NCBI GenBank assembly: GCA_030144725.1
Contig: JASKMD010000031.1
Span: 7,246,808-7,310,807, forward strand
Origin: Haematococcus lacustris
Taxonomy: Eukaryota > Chlorophyta > Chlorophyceae > Chlamydomonadales > Haematococcaceae
Direction of reading: 5' to 3'
Length of the DNA stretch: 64,000 bases
The notes under the pieces were generated by a model. That model did no database searches. It had not been told where the DNA came from and saw nothing but the letters and a program-made list of their open reading frames with translations. The position numbers and the translations under genes are program-made. Below, piece after piece: positions 22,096 to 34,372 of this stretch. The number at the start of each line of letters is the position of its first letter. Within the stretch, counting starts at the first letter, position 1.

Positions 22096-22886
22096 CCCTC
22101 ACAAAGTCTATTTGTTGGTGTTGGCAAGACTTTGTAAAGGACGACTTTGACCTTGAGACCGGCAGGTGGCTGCCGGAGGTGTAGGTAGAAGGTGCGAGGT
22201 GCTGCGGAGGCTACGGTAACAGCCTGCGAGGTTATAAGTGCGGCGGCATGCAATGTGTGATGTATACTTGCTCGAGACGAGCAGCTCCCACAAAGGATAG
22301 CGTCATCTGAGAAGCCATATTTGATTGTATGACAGCCCCGCTTACCAGTTACTGGCAGGGACTAAGCCAGCAACCTACCTGGCACTCCTAGTCAAGTGAC
22401 CTGGCTTCAAAACGTGCGCATGGCTCACATCGAGGGGGACAGCCCAGGGTTGGGGCCCGTTATGTTTCCTCCAATGTGCCGCGCGGCAGGTGTCAGTTGT
22501 GGAGGTTAGATGCACGATGACGACCGCTTTGTGAACACGGAGAGACAAGAGACCACAGCGTTAAGGCGAGAAACAACATTCGCGCCTGGGCCAGCCTCCC
22601 TCTCTTCTGCGGACACCTTTCACCAGCACCCGCATCCCCTGGCATACGCGTATGAGCCCATGGGGCCTGCTTCATTCATTCATTCCATCAATTACAAGTG
22701 GTGTGATAGCCTGGTTGGGGTAAGGGAGGTGGTGCTCCTGAACTCGCTCATTGCATCCATCCACATCGCCCGTACCCCACACACTCGCACACGTCCGCTG
22801 GGGAGAGGAGCCAGTCACTCCTGACGTGCAGTTCCTAGCCCCTGTGCACTCGCTGACATCCAGCCAGTTAACAAGGCGTGCCCCTC
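22096..22886. promoter_or_regulatory. divergent intergenic region SpoVS-like / NRDE2
   Basis: 791 bp separate the two start codons and must hold both 5' UTRs and promoters. No TATA box or named element can be assigned. A conserved-looking frame at about 22100-22250 (minus) has no recognised homology and is taken as UTR. Confidence 0.5.
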
Positions 22887-23882
22887 ATGGCGTCTCCGCC
22901 CCAGCCCAGCCCCAGCCTGGCTACTGCCCCCCTTGCCACCTCAGGCTTCTCCTCCTTTAGCGCCGCTGCTTTCCAGCAGTCAGTGCACTTTCAGCGTCTG
23001 CAGAGCACGCAAGCTCAGGCCCAGGCCCAGCTGGCCGGCATCACACAGCTTGCCCAGCACTACCTGCAGTCCTCTTCAGACTCAGAACCAGGTGGCTCTA
23101 AGCACGACCTCTTGGACCCTCCCTCCCCTCCCTCTTCACCACCCTCCCCAGCTCACCTTACCCAGCCACCCCTCAAGCGCAGCAGCAAGCACAAAGACAA
23201 GAAAGGCGGCAAGCAAAAGCGCGCTCGCACCAGCACCTCCGCCTCTGAAAGACATCAACAGCGGCAGGAGGTGTTGCGGGCAGAGCAGCGCCTCGCAGCC
23301 GCAACCGCCGCGGCGAGGGGGGTGGGCAAGGCAGCGGGCGCAGGAGTGACTGGCCTCGGAGCTGGCTTCCCTTGGTCGTCCGCAGCCCCTTCCATCGTGC
23401 CTATCGGTCCGCCGGCCCTGTACTTTGACACTCGTGGTGACTTTCAGAACCTGGTGTACCGCGGACTGTACGCCACGAACATCGCGGCTTTTGCGCGACG
23501 CGACCCGCTTGGCCTAACTCCGGCGGCTGCGGCCCGGCGGGCGAGGCGTGCCGCCAACTGGCTGGACGTGGAGCAAGGCGGGGGCCGCTATTGGCACGCG
23601 GCCCAGGTGGGTACCAGCCGCCCATACCCGACCCTCAACAAAACTGTCACTGGGCCACTGACGTTGGTTCCCTGTCACAGTCACACGTTGGCCCAGGCAA
23701 TACTGTCAAGGCCAGCTTCCGAAGCAGTGTCCTCAGAGCTAGCGGCGTGTCAGAGGCCTCCCTATGCCGCTGCTGCGCATGCTGCAGCCCCTTGACCTCA
23801 CTAGGGCCTACATTGGAGTGGACCACCGGAGACCACTACAAAACGGCGTTGTCTGTGTGGGATTGTTTTGCCATGCACGGGG

Positions 23883-23976
<94 letters not shown>

Positions 23977-25725
23977 TATATATACATATACATGTATACT
24001 TGTATGCCTACCACCTACACTATTGCCTGACCTCTGTGACAGGGTCTACGATCTAGAGTTGGCATGACCTGCATGCACTAATGTGAGCTGATGACAGCGC
24101 GAATTGGGGGGGGGCACACACTACTGTGCATCAACAACATGCTGCTGCTGCTGCTGCTGGGCCTTGGGTGGCCAGTCTTGCAGCCGCTTGTAACCCAGCT
24201 TGATACTTTGTACTGTGCCTCAGCAGGCTGCCCTTGGCTGGCATAGCTGCCTGGTCTGGCCACCAGCATAGCTCCAGTGGGCGCCACATGCTCTCCCCAA
24301 CGCGCTGCATGTTCAGCGCTGCATTGCAGTCCCTGTCCAGCCACCTGCCTGGCTGTGGGGCTGGCTTTGCCCTTGCAGCCTCGCCCTTGGCCCTGCGTTT
24401 ACGCTCACTGGATCTCTGCCACTTGCTGCAGCAGTGCTCCCACCTTGCATGTCTGTGCCCTGCCTCACACGCCCCACCTCCTCCTGCACCTGGACCCTCA
24501 GAGCAGCAGCCAGCAAGCCCAACAAGCTGCAGAGCAAGCTTATCATCAGTCGCACTCCCCTTGCCTCCCCCTGCCTCCCCTTGCCCCTGCCCTTCAACCT
24601 CCCCCTGCCTCCCCTGCCTCCCCTGCCTCCCCTGCCTCCCCCTGCCTTTCAACCTCTTTGCCCAACCCCTGCCCCCTGCCCTACTGCCTCACAGGTGCTG
24701 GCCCAAAGGGACCGTGGGCTGCGGCGCCTACACCTGGCCACCCCAGCCCCCTCCCCGTCCAGCAGCAGCAGCAGCACCATCGCCCCACTGGGAGGTTACA
24801 CAGCGCTTGGGAGCAGCCACCGCCGCCTGAGCCGCGCCCTGCCCCTGCCCACCTACATCCCGCTGCACGCCCCTGCCACTGGTGCCAGGCCCGGCAGCGC
24901 CATCCCCACCGCCTTTGGCCACCAGCAGGGCGGTGCTGGGCGGATGGAGGGGCTGGCAGGGGGCCCAGGGGGAGGGGAGGAGGAGGGGGAGACACTGGAC
25001 CAGTGGGTGCTGCGGCGGACCCAGGAATTCAGTGTCGCCACACGCGCCCAGCCTCATCGCTGCCAGCTGTGGCTGGACTATGCGGCATGGCAGGACCAGG
25101 CAGCCAGGCTGGTGGGCCGCAGGTGGGTGTGGAGGGCAGCTGGCTGCTGCGACGGCTGGCTGGAGAAGGGTGGAGGAACAAGGACAGAGAACCCCACCCC
25201 ACCCCACCCCACCCCACCCCACCCCACCCCACCCCACCCCACCCCACCCCACCCCACCCCACCCCACCCCACCCCACCCCACCCCACCCCACCCCACCCC
25301 ACCCCACCCCACCCCACCCCACCCCACCCCACCCCACCCCACCCCGTTCTCGTTCTGCAGGCCTGCCCGCCAGGGTGGTGGAGCTGGTTTGGACGCGGCT
25401 GCCGTGGCTGAGAAGAAGGTGGCAATTCTGGAGCATGGCCTGCAGCTAAACCCAGGTGGGGTAGGTCCTCAGCACACCAACCTTGCCCACCCACTACCGC
25501 CCACTTGCTTGCCCGCCCGCCCGCCCGCCCTCCGCCACTAGCCTGCCCCACCTGATCACGGCCCAGCTGCAGGCCCCTGGTGAGCCCCGGTGCTTCCCAC
25601 TGCCGCCTGTCTTCAGGGGAGGTGCGGCTGCTGACGGCACTGCTGGAGGCGGCAGGGGCGGGTGGCCTGCTGGAAGGACCTGCCCTGGCCAGCCGCTGGG
25701 AGGCCGCCATTCGCCGCTGGCAAGC

Positions 25726-25759
<34 letters not shown>

Positions 25760-28306
25760 GGGCCAGAGGGTCTGGGTCTGCAGCTGGGTACAGCCTGCCT
25801 GTGGCGCACGTACCTGCAGCTGCGTCAGGCGACCTTCTCCGTCTACTCCTTTCAGGCGCTGCAGGTGAGGGTGTGGGTGGGCAGGGCAGGCAGGGCACCT
25901 GGGATGCTCACAATAGGAAGGGGGGAGGAGGGGGAGGAGGGGTAGGGGGAGGTGGAGGTGGGAGGGGGTGCAGGAGGCGGGTCAGTCTGCCTTACAGCTG
26001 GCACCCCAGCCTGCTGCTCAGCTGCCGCACCAGCCTGCCCCAGCCTGCCCCGCCGTGGCCGCTGCTGCTGTTGTGTTCCCCAGGGGCTGTTCACTGAGGC
26101 CTTGGGGGACATGAGCCGGGGCGTGGTGCAGGCAGCCAGGGCCCCTCCCGCCCCCCTGGCCCTGCGCTCACAGCTGCAGCAGGCCGCCCTGGGCTTTGCC
26201 CTGGACTTCATCTACTCAGCACTGCAGGTTAGCCTCTAGGCCGGCTGCCTGCCCTGCCTGCCCTGCCTGCCCGCCCTGCCCGCCCTGCCCGCCCTGCCTT
26301 GACCATGCTCCCCCCCCCCCCCACCCGCACCCCCTCCTCCCTCACTGCTCCCCCTGCCCCCCCCTTGCTCCCTTCATCCCTGCAGTGCGCCCCCCCTCCC
26401 CCCCTCCCTTGCCTCCTGCAGGCAGGGCACCAGGAGCTGNNNNNNNNNNNNNNNNNNNNNNNNNNNNNNNNNNNNNNNNNNNNNNNNNNNNNNNNNNNNN
26501 NNNNNNNNNNNNNNNNNNNNNNNNNNNNNNNNNNNNNNNNNNNNNNNNNNNNNNNNNNNNNNNNNNNNNNNNNNNNNNNNNNNNNNNNNNNNNNNNNNNN
26601 NNNNNNNNNNNNNNNNNNNNNNNNNNNNNNNNNNNNNNNNNNNNNNNNNNNNNNNNNNNNNNNNNNNNNNNNNNNNNNNNNNNNNNNNNNNNNNNNNNNN
26701 NNNNNNNNNNNNNNNNNNNNNNNNNNNNNNNNNNNNNNNNNNNNNNNNNNNNNNNNNNNNNNNNNNNNNNNNNNNNNNNNNNNNNNNNNNNNNNNNNNNN
26801 NNNNNNNNNNNNNNNNNNNNNNNNNNNNNNNNNNNNNNNNNNNNNNNNNNNNNNNNNNNNNNNNNNNNNNNNNNNNNNNNNNNNNNNNNNNNNNNNNNNN
26901 NNNNNNNNNNNNNNNNNNNNNNNNNNNNNNNNNNNNNNNGGAAGTGGACGAGCAAAAGCTGCTCACCGAGCTTGGGTTGCGGCTTGAGCAGGTGAGGGGC
27001 GCACAGGGAGGGATGCGCACCCACTGCCTGGGCAGCCATTGCGCTGGCTCCAGCTGCTCCCGGCTCATGCCTACTGGTTGCGGTGCGCCATGCCAGCTCT
27101 GCTGATGGTGCTGGTGAGCAGTGTGACGCTTAGATGAGTGACACTTGGCCTTGTTCTGCCAGACTGACCTTGCTGGCACAGCTTCTCGTACAGCCATAGC
27201 CAGTCAAGCTACGGGCTATGATGTATAATACTCTTTGTATATTTATATCTACCGTACTCTCTCTTTCGATTCGCGTCCGCGAATTGTTTTTTTAGCCTCG
27301 CGAAGTCGCGAACGCGTAAACAATGTGAATTTTCACAAAATCGCGAAGTGATCAAACAATTATTTGACCTGCGTAAATGATGCTGCGATGGACCGCTTCG
27401 TGGTCCGTGGCATCAGTGCCGATGGCGCAGCCGAGAATTTGCTACGCCAGGTTGACCAACATGATGAAATGCTCCATCGAAGGGCTCTCGATCTTAGCAT
27501 TGGGCTCGGGCTAGCCCGCGACCCAGCCGCGTCAAGAACAAGCCTGAGCCAGCCCCAACAGGACAAGCCACGCCCACTCCCACACACAAGCAGGCACGGT
27601 TGGTGTACAACACCAGCAACAGCGCCAACAGCAGCAGCGCTAACACAAGCAGCGCCGGCAACAGCAGCGGCGACGACGGCAGCAACGATGATGAAGTGCC
27701 AGCAGCGAGGGGTGGGTAGGTAGCAAGTTAGCAGCCGGGGTGGCTGGCTGCAAGAAGTCAGCTGTTGGGGTGGTTGGCAAGGCCAGGGCAGCAGCGGGGT
27801 GGCTGGCCGCACCAGGTCAGCATCTGGGGTGGCTGGCCAAACCGGGGCAGCAGCTCGGGTGGCTGGCCGCACCAAGTCAGCTACTGGGGTATTTGCCTTG
27901 GCCAAAGCTGCAGCATGGGTGACTGCAAGGGAGACCATGACTTCATTGGGGAGGTTCAGTGCCCTATCTAGTGCACAGTCAAGACTTGGTAACTTGGTGC
28001 ACGGTGACACTACCCTTGCATAATGGCTTTAACTTGGTGACCGGGAAGCTTGACATGGTGACCTGTGCAAGAAGTGTTAAAAACCATGGCGGATTGACAT
28101 GTTATGCAAGGGATGGTTGTCTAGAATATTTATAAGCACATCCACATCCTCAAAACTGTGTTTTGCTGCTAACTTTGCATCGGGAAAAAGTAAACAATGT
28201 TTTTTTTGGGTCGGGAAAGAGTATTTAATTTTAGTTTTCGGGGCCTCGCGAATCGAAATAGATAGTACGGTATTACTTATTCAATTCCTCAGTTCTATAT
28301 ATATAT

Positions 28307-28345
<39 letters not shown>

Positions 28346-31300
28346 TTTATATACATATACATGTACATATATGTATATGTATATGCATGCATTTCAGTTT
28401 GTCTGTGGGCCTGCCACGGTCTGATGCGGCCTAGTCCGGCTGGGCCTAGCCAGGCGGGGTTTCCACACAGCCCAGGCCTCCCTTGCTGGGTTAGGATTAG
28501 GGTATAGAGCAGGGGTTACCTAACCCTAATCTCTGCCCCGGCGCCCTGCAGGAGCTGGAGGGTGTGAAGCAGCGGGGGGTGGGGCCTGACCTGCTCAGCC
28601 GCTGGGTCGCTGTGGAGCAGCAGCGCAGCCAGGCAGCAGGTGCAGCCCCCTTCACCTTAACCCAGGCGGCCACCAGGGGGGCAGCCCCTGGGATGGGGGA
28701 GGAGGGGGAGGATGGGGAGGGGGGTGAGGTCCTCAAGGTGACGTTTGATGATGTGCGGCCCCTCCTTTTCCCCGTGGAGGTCAGTGGGCGCTGGGGGCAG
28801 GGGGTGGGAAGGAGGGCAAGGGCAGGGCAGCGGTTGTGGGCCAGGGAGAAAGGGCAGCGGTAAGGGAAAGGGTGGGGAAAGGGGGCCAGGGGTTGAGGGG
28901 CAGGGGTAGGGTGCAGGGGGGGGGAGCATTGGAAGTCTGGGGTGGTAGTGGGGCCAGGTGGGTCCGCGACCTTTACCCTGACCCTGAATCAAGCTCAAGA
29001 CACCACCCCCTCCCCTGCTCCTAACCCCCCCTCCCCCTCTGACCCCACCATCGCCCTTATCCACACACCCGACCCTACCCCCCTTCCCCCAGCCGTCAAC
29101 CCAACACCAGTGCCTGCCCTGCCCACCTCCCCTCGCTGCGAATGCCTCAGCTGCTGCTCATGCCAGCGCCTGCTCACCACCATTAGCTCATACCAGAGCC
29201 GCCTGCTGCTCACGCCTACACCCCCCTGCTGCCCTGCACACCTGTCCATCCCATCCCAGGCCCTGCCACCCCCCACAGCCCCCTCCCTGCTGCCCACACA
29301 CAGCACCCAACCACCTCCCCACACCACCACCGCCCCTGGCAGGCCCCCAGCCGCCCTGCTGCTGCCCATGTCAACGCCGCCCTGACTCACCACCAGTGGC
29401 TCATGCAAGCACTGCCTGCTGCTCATGCCAGCGCCTCTTGCATGACTCTTGCAGACACCTGCCCAGCGGTACCAGCTGGCCCTGGCTGCCCTAGCCCTGC
29501 TGGGCGTGCCGCTGGGCGGCGGCTGGCTGAGCACCAACCTCCCCCTGCTGCTGCTGCCCGAGGTGGGGGGGCAGCCCCCCCTTGACCCCCTGACCCAAGC
29601 TCAGCTGAGAGGCCGCTACCTGGACCTGGCCACAGCAGCAGCCATCACCCAAGCCATAGCCAGCAGCTCAGGGACACCCCCCTCCCACGGGGCAGCAGCA
29701 GCAGCAGGGGGTGGGTGGCAGCGGGGGGCGACTCAGGCCCCCCTCTGGCCCTCCCCAGCCGCTTTCATGCTGACAGCTGCCACGGGCAGGGGAGGGGGGG
29801 GCAGGGGGGGAGGGGCCGAGGGGGAGGGGCTGGTTGGGCAGGGCCAGGATGTGCAGCCGAAGGGGGCCCCAGCAGGCCCCTCTCTGGCAGCCAGCATGAC
29901 AGCCGTGCTCGCCCCATGCACCCAGCACTGCCCCTGGTATGCTGAGGGGGAGGGGCGGAGGGCAGGGGTGGCTACCCTGCTGCGCCAGCTGCTGCAGCCC
30001 GGGCAAGCGCTGGAAGGTCACGGGGGGGTGGCCCTGGCGTACCTGCTGGTGGAAGCCAGCCAGGCCAGTGGGGGGAGGCAGCGGGGGGTGCTATTGGCGG
30101 GCACACTCGCACACAGACCAGCTGGGGCAGGGGCAGATGGGCCAGCGGGGCAGGTAAGGGGCGGGGGGGTGGGGTTGGCTTGCATGGATCGAGCACGTGC
30201 TGCTGCCAAGCAGCTGCTGGGGGGGCAGAGGTGCAGCCTGGCGCTCTGGGGCGCACTGGCAGCGCTGGAGGGGCTGGCAGGCAATCACAAGGTGAGGGTC
30301 AGGGCGGCAGGGCGGCAGGGATGGCGGCGAAAGGGGTTCAGCTGAGCAGGGGCAGGCTGGGCTGAGCACTATTGGGCTGAGCCCTCCTGGTGTCCCTGCG
30401 CCCCCACCCCTGCCCCTGCCCCTGCCCCAGCCCCCGCCCACCCTGTCCTGTCCTGCTGCTGCTGCCCCTGACCCGGCAGATGTGCAGCCGGGTGTACTCC
30501 AGCAGCCTGGCCGCCGCCCCCAGCCTGCCCCTCAGACAGCGCCTAGAGCAGCTGCCCCCCCTGGTGCTCCAGGCAGCTCAGCAGGAGCTGTGCAGTGGGC
30601 AACAAGGGCTGGCGGCTGCCCTGGGGCTACAGGGGCGGGGGGGTTGGGGGGGGAAGCTGGAGGGGCGGCCGGGAGGCCCGACAGGGGGGGAGCCAGGTCA
30701 GGCGTACACAGCAGCGGTGGCGGCGGTGGCGAGGGCGGGTCACCTGCTGGTGTGGCTGCTGGCTGGTGAGTGGGGCGGGGAGGTGACTGGAGATGAGGGC
30801 AGGGGAGGGGGTACTGAAAGGGTAAGAGTGGAGGTGAAGGGCAGGTCCCAATGGTTGTCAGCTGTGCCCTGACGCAATTACGTGCCCACCCCACCCCACC
30901 CCACCCCACCCCACCCCACCCCACCCCACCCCACCCCACCCCACCCCACCCCACCCCACCCCACCCCACCCCACCCCACCCCACCCCACCCCACCCCACC
31001 CCACCCCACCCCACCCCACCCCACCCCACCCCACCCCACCCCTGTGCCCCGCAGCTGGTTGTGACCCCAGCTGCCCCGGCCCTTGCAACGCATACAGCCC
31101 CAGCAACCAGCCCCCCACAGCCACACAGCTGACTGCAGCCAGGCTGGGGTTCAGCCGTCTGGCCCCCCTGATCACCCAAGCTGCCTACCACTCAGAGGGT
31201 GCGGCTCCCCAACCCACGCAACCTGCTGGCTCCGCCTGCCCAGCAGCAGCTGGGGCGTGGCAGCACCCGGGCACCCACATGGGCTGGGCAGCATTGGTCG

Positions 31301-33202
31301 CTGCGGCGGGATTGCTGGAGGTGGTGGTGGGCAGGCTGGCGGTGTGGGGGGGGCAGGGGGCAGGGGCAGGGGCAGCAGCGCAGCGGCATGAGGAAGGAGG
31401 GGTGGGGTCAGCGCTGGTGGTGTTGAAGAACACAGTGGCGGGCGCTCCACTAGAAGTGCGGCGGATCAGCCCTGCACACGAATGGCTGCAGGTGGGGGCA
31501 GGAGGGCAGGAGGACAGGAGGGCGGGAGGGCGGGAGGGCGGGAGGGCAGGAGGGTGGGAGGACCTGGTGTGGGGCAGCTTTGGACTCAATGGTTGGTTGA
31601 GGTAGGGGTGACAAAGGGCATAACCCTGCTATCAGTGCAGTGCAGGGGTCTAGGAATGGGAGCTGCCACCTCTCTGGCTCCCCCTTGTCCTGCCCCCCTC
31701 AACGTTACCTGTCTAAACCTTGGCTCCCGCCCACGTCCCCTCTCACCCCTGCCCTCACGCCTGGGCTGCCTGCCCCTCCCCTCCCCTCCCCTGCCCGCTG
31801 CCCCTGCCCCACTCTTGTGCTGCCCGCAGGTGTTCTTCTGTGAGGTGCTGGTGTCAGAGGCCTGCAGCGGCAGCACCCAGCTGAGCCCCGCTCGCATTCG
31901 CGCCCACCTAGCTGAGGTGTGCTGGGTCACACCACAGGAGTGACCTCGAGGCACTCACAAGGGGGAGCCACTGCGGGCGCCACAGGGGAGAGCCACAGGC
32001 CGTGGAGGAGGCAGAGGGGAGGATGTCAAGGTCAAACTCATGTATATGCGGGCACCACCCACAGCCTGGCAGATCTGATATCTGGGGAGGGCTGTGTGGA
32101 GGGCACAGCAGGGGGAGCAGCAACCATATCAGGAGGGACCATCAGGCTTGAGCACGCATTGTGGCTAGCAATACATGGCAGCGACAGTTGTGGACTGAAA
32201 GGGTCCGCTGGCTCACCCCTTCGCAGGCGCTGGTGCTTTACCCACACAATCCGTCACTGCTGCAGCTGCTGGTGGTGACAGAGCAGCGCGCGCACGCGCA
32301 CGTGCGCCTGCGCCATTACCTTCATACCGCATGCGCCGCGGGACCTACTCCGCAGCTTCTCGCCACCTGCCTCGCGTGCGAGGCGTCGAGTGGCATACCG
32401 GACGGACGGCCGCTTTCCGCGCAACCGGCTTTGCGCAGCCGGCTGCATGCAATTTTTGAGCGTAGTGCTGCGGACAAGCGGCTGGCCGTCTGCCCGCAGT
32501 TGTGGCTAATGTACCTGAGGTGAGTTTCGGAGCCTGATGTTAGTCAGGCGAGCAGGCCAGTGGAGGGGGGTAAAGAATGGACAAGAAGGGAGAGCATGCT
32601 AGCCAAGGGAGATTGTTGTGTTTGAGAATGTAGCACTCACAATCTTCTTGCGCTGCTTTGCTGCCTGCTTGCTTACCTGTTGGCTAGTCTCGCTCGTGGC
32701 ACAATGCCCGCCTGCCTGCCCACCCACCCGCCCGCCTGCTTACGCATGCCACGCAGTTCGCATTGACGGCCCGTATTGCTGTAGAGTAGTATCCATGTGT
32801 GTTTCTAAATGGTATGAGATACTGCGGTACGTATAACCTCACCTGTGATGGGTCGCTGTAGCTATGAGTGCATGGCCCGTGCTTTGCCTTCGCAGCTATG
32901 AGGCTGAATGCAGCAATGCGGAGGCAGTGCGCCGTGTGTTCCTGCGCGCCGTACGCGCCTGCCCTGGATGCAAGGACGTATGGATGGCAGGCTTTGCCGC
33001 AAGTGCTGGCATGGCGGCGAACGAGGTGCAGCAGGCAAGCTTGGCGGCGGGCGGCCGAACACTGGCGCCGGGTGATGCACCTGCCGGGGCAGCACTCTCA
33101 GCTCGGGAGGCAGCCGAGTTACTGGAAGTCATGGCAGCCAAAGGCCTACACGTGTACACTGATGTGGCAGAAGTGGTGATGATGGCTCTCGAGGACGAGT
33201 GA
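22887..33202 (+). CDS. NRDE2: NRDE2 family nuclear RNA-surveillance factor
   Basis: Exons with matching phases: 22887-23606, 24695-25122, 25361-25455, 25617-25864, 26084-26227, 26422-26439 into the gap, gap to 26991, 28552-28779, 29455-30291, 30480-30765, 31055-31491, 31830-31916, 32227-32519 and 32896-33202 (TGA). About 1390 residues are visible. The N-terminus has a basic [12 protein letters not shown] stretch and the family landmark [20 protein letters not shown]-like helical repeats follow, for example [40 protein letters not shown]...LWLMYL and a C-terminal [21 protein letters not shown]2 proteins act in the nucleus with the MTR4/exosome system in animals and in nuclear RNAi in nematodes. 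Start: first in-frame ATG (a GTG lies 9 bp upstream). Large introns hold transposons and satellites. Confidence 0.9.
23884..23995. repeat. (TA)n microsatellite in NRDE2 intron 1
   Basis: About 110 bp of nearly pure TA. Frames reading Tyr-Ile through it are artefacts. Confidence 0.95.
24000..24400 (-). pseudogene. Fanzor-like C-terminal fragment in NRDE2 intron 1
   Basis: The minus strand encodes [20 protein letters not shown] followed by [15 protein letters not shown], the RuvC-III region (Asp in DRDxN) of the Fanzor-like family found at 36 and 47 kb. The tail sequence to its left (TACCACCT...GCCTGACC, AGAGTTGGCATGAC) also matches the 47-kb copy. RuvC-I and II are absent. It is a 5'-truncated remnant inside an intron, with no sign of expression. 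Confidence 0.75.
25191..25345. repeat. (ACCCC)31 pentanucleotide satellite, NRDE2 intron 2
   Basis: Exactly 155 bp of perfect ACCCC repeats occupy most of the 238-bp intron. The minus strand (GGGGT)n could form G-quadruplexes. Pro-His-Thr frames through it are not genes. Confidence 0.97.
26440..26939. other. assembly gap (500 N)
   Basis: Exactly 500 N, the look of a placeholder of unknown true length. It removes part of NRDE2 between the exon starting 26422 and the exon ending 26991. Confidence 0.99.
27250..28272. mobile_element. 1-kb TIR element 'P' in NRDE2 intron
   Basis: Ends are near-perfect inverse copies over about 26 bp: TACCGTACTCTCTCTTTCG on the left and the inverse of CGAAATAGATAGTACGGTA on the right. 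A TA duplication would fit (TA at both outer ends). Its right-hand part is homologous to 43290-43719. The middle has GC-rich repeats reading GGCTGGCCGCACCA-like motifs. No transposase is visible, so it is non-autonomous. It sits in the 1.56-kb intron between the exons ending 26991 and starting 28552. Confidence 0.7.
28298..28390. repeat. (TA)n/(ATAC)n microsatellite
   Basis: About 90 bp of TATA/TACATA repeats directly right of element P, still within the NRDE2 intron. Confidence 0.9.
30888..31042. repeat. (ACCCC)31 pentanucleotide satellite, second NRDE2 intron
   Basis: Again exactly 155 bp, 31 units, between the exon ending 30765 and the exon starting 31055. Same repeat, same strand and same length as the one at 25191. 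Confidence 0.97.
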
Positions 33203-34064
33203 TGTGTTGAGGCTGCTATCTAGTTGCTGGTGCACAAACATCATGGGTAGGGGTGTTTGGAGTGGTGTGGGGGGGATGTCAGCGGTTTGGTGAACAAGGG
33301 ATGGATGAGGCGCAATGGAGGCAAGGGCAACGAAGCAGTGCATGGTTACATCGTGTTTACTTATCTATGTGCATGATATTATGAGTCGCAAGTAGGTTGG
33401 GACAGCCCAATCACCCAAAGGCGAGGCCTTGCAGCCATGCCAGATTAATGGCCATCACCCATGTGAAGACATGCAAGGGTAGGAAACATGTTTTGCATGT
33501 CTAACGGCATATGCAGCCCATGTGAAGCCTGGTGAAAACCATCCATGCAGCCCCAACACATGATCCAGCAGCTCCTTTTCATCGAAGTCAAGGACCGTGG
33601 GGTTGTGCACACCCTGGCTGACCCCAGCTGGTGCGTAACCCAGCCACTAGCACCACTATCAAGCCCCTGTCTTGCACAACAGCGGGACATCAGGGTGCCA
33701 AGCCGACTGAAAAGGTTGCAGCAGCGGGCTACTGTGCACGCAGTGCGCCCTGCACCTGGTCCACTGTGCCACCGCGTGCACAACAGGTGACAGATAGAAC
33801 TAAATCTAGGTCCAGCCCATGTGAGGTGTGCCAGGGCTGCATGCCATGATGCAGTGGTCTTAGATGCATCCTACCCACACATTGTGCTCGACACGATACA
33901 TAATGATGGCACACAGGATTGGCTATGAGCAAACCCCCTGCTGTGGTGGTATCCATCCCCAGAGGTGTATATAAAGTGTGTCTGCAGTGTGCCTGCCTGC
34001 CTGCCTGTGCGCCCCTCCAGCCACCTTGGCTGCCACCTAATGATCTTGCCACACTGGAGCGCCC
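33203..34064. other. intergenic region, no gene recognised
   Basis: Convergent space between NRDE2 and the SLX9-like gene. It holds no frame with recognisable homology. CCTG repeats lie at about 33990-34010. Confidence 0.5.
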
Positions 34065-34372
34065 TCTGGCACTGGGGCGCCCTCTGTCCCCAGCCCCTGC
34101 CCTGCCCACCCAAAGACCGCACCACGGCCCCCCCTGGCTGCCAGCCCGCTGGGTCTGCCTCCCTCCCACCCCACACCCACCAAGCAGCTGCCAGGCAACA
34201 GCTTGATCCGGCTGTCCCCTAGGACGGGTGTTGGGATGTTGCAGCCAGCCCAGGGACCTGGGGCAGCGCCTGCAGCCCTGGCGGCTGGAGCCCCCGTGTC
34301 TGGCCCTGACCGCACCCAGCAGGTGGGGCAACCGGTGCAGACAGTCACTGGCTTCTTCCCAGCTCTGTCCCG
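34065..34372 (+). pseudogene. displaced fragment of the retinoblastoma-related gene exon 12
   Basis: About 308 bp match 50582-50882, part of the penultimate coding exon of the retinoblastoma-related gene 16 kb away, on the same strand. There are a handful of substitutions and one 3-bp insertion (GATGTTGCAGCC versus GATGCAGCC). The match stops abruptly at CTCTGTCC on the right. It lacks neighbouring exons and cannot make a functional protein. Confidence 0.85.

Noticed and set aside
22510..22824. Upstream plus-strand frame as an extra NRDE2 exon
   Set aside because: No family similarity and no need for it: the NRDE2 N-terminus starts well at 22887.
24277..25449. Long frames reading Thr-Pro-Pro-His-Pro or Gly-Trp-Gly-Gly-Val repeats
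   Set aside because: They are translations of the ACCCC satellite in NRDE2 introns; splice sites on both sides exclude it from the mRNA.
26229..27197. Frames running through the N gaps (also at 52934-55165)
   Set aside because: They are open only because N translates as unknown; only the flanking exon and gag parts are supported.
30158..30195. Intron inside the large NRDE2 exon 29455-30291 (GTAAGG at 30156)
   Set aside because: No good acceptor follows, and the frame stays open with family-like sequence after it.
33445..33783. 112-codon frame between NRDE2 and SLX9
   Set aside because: Frames of similar length occur on both strands; there is no homology signal, and composition is as expected by chance in GC-rich DNA.
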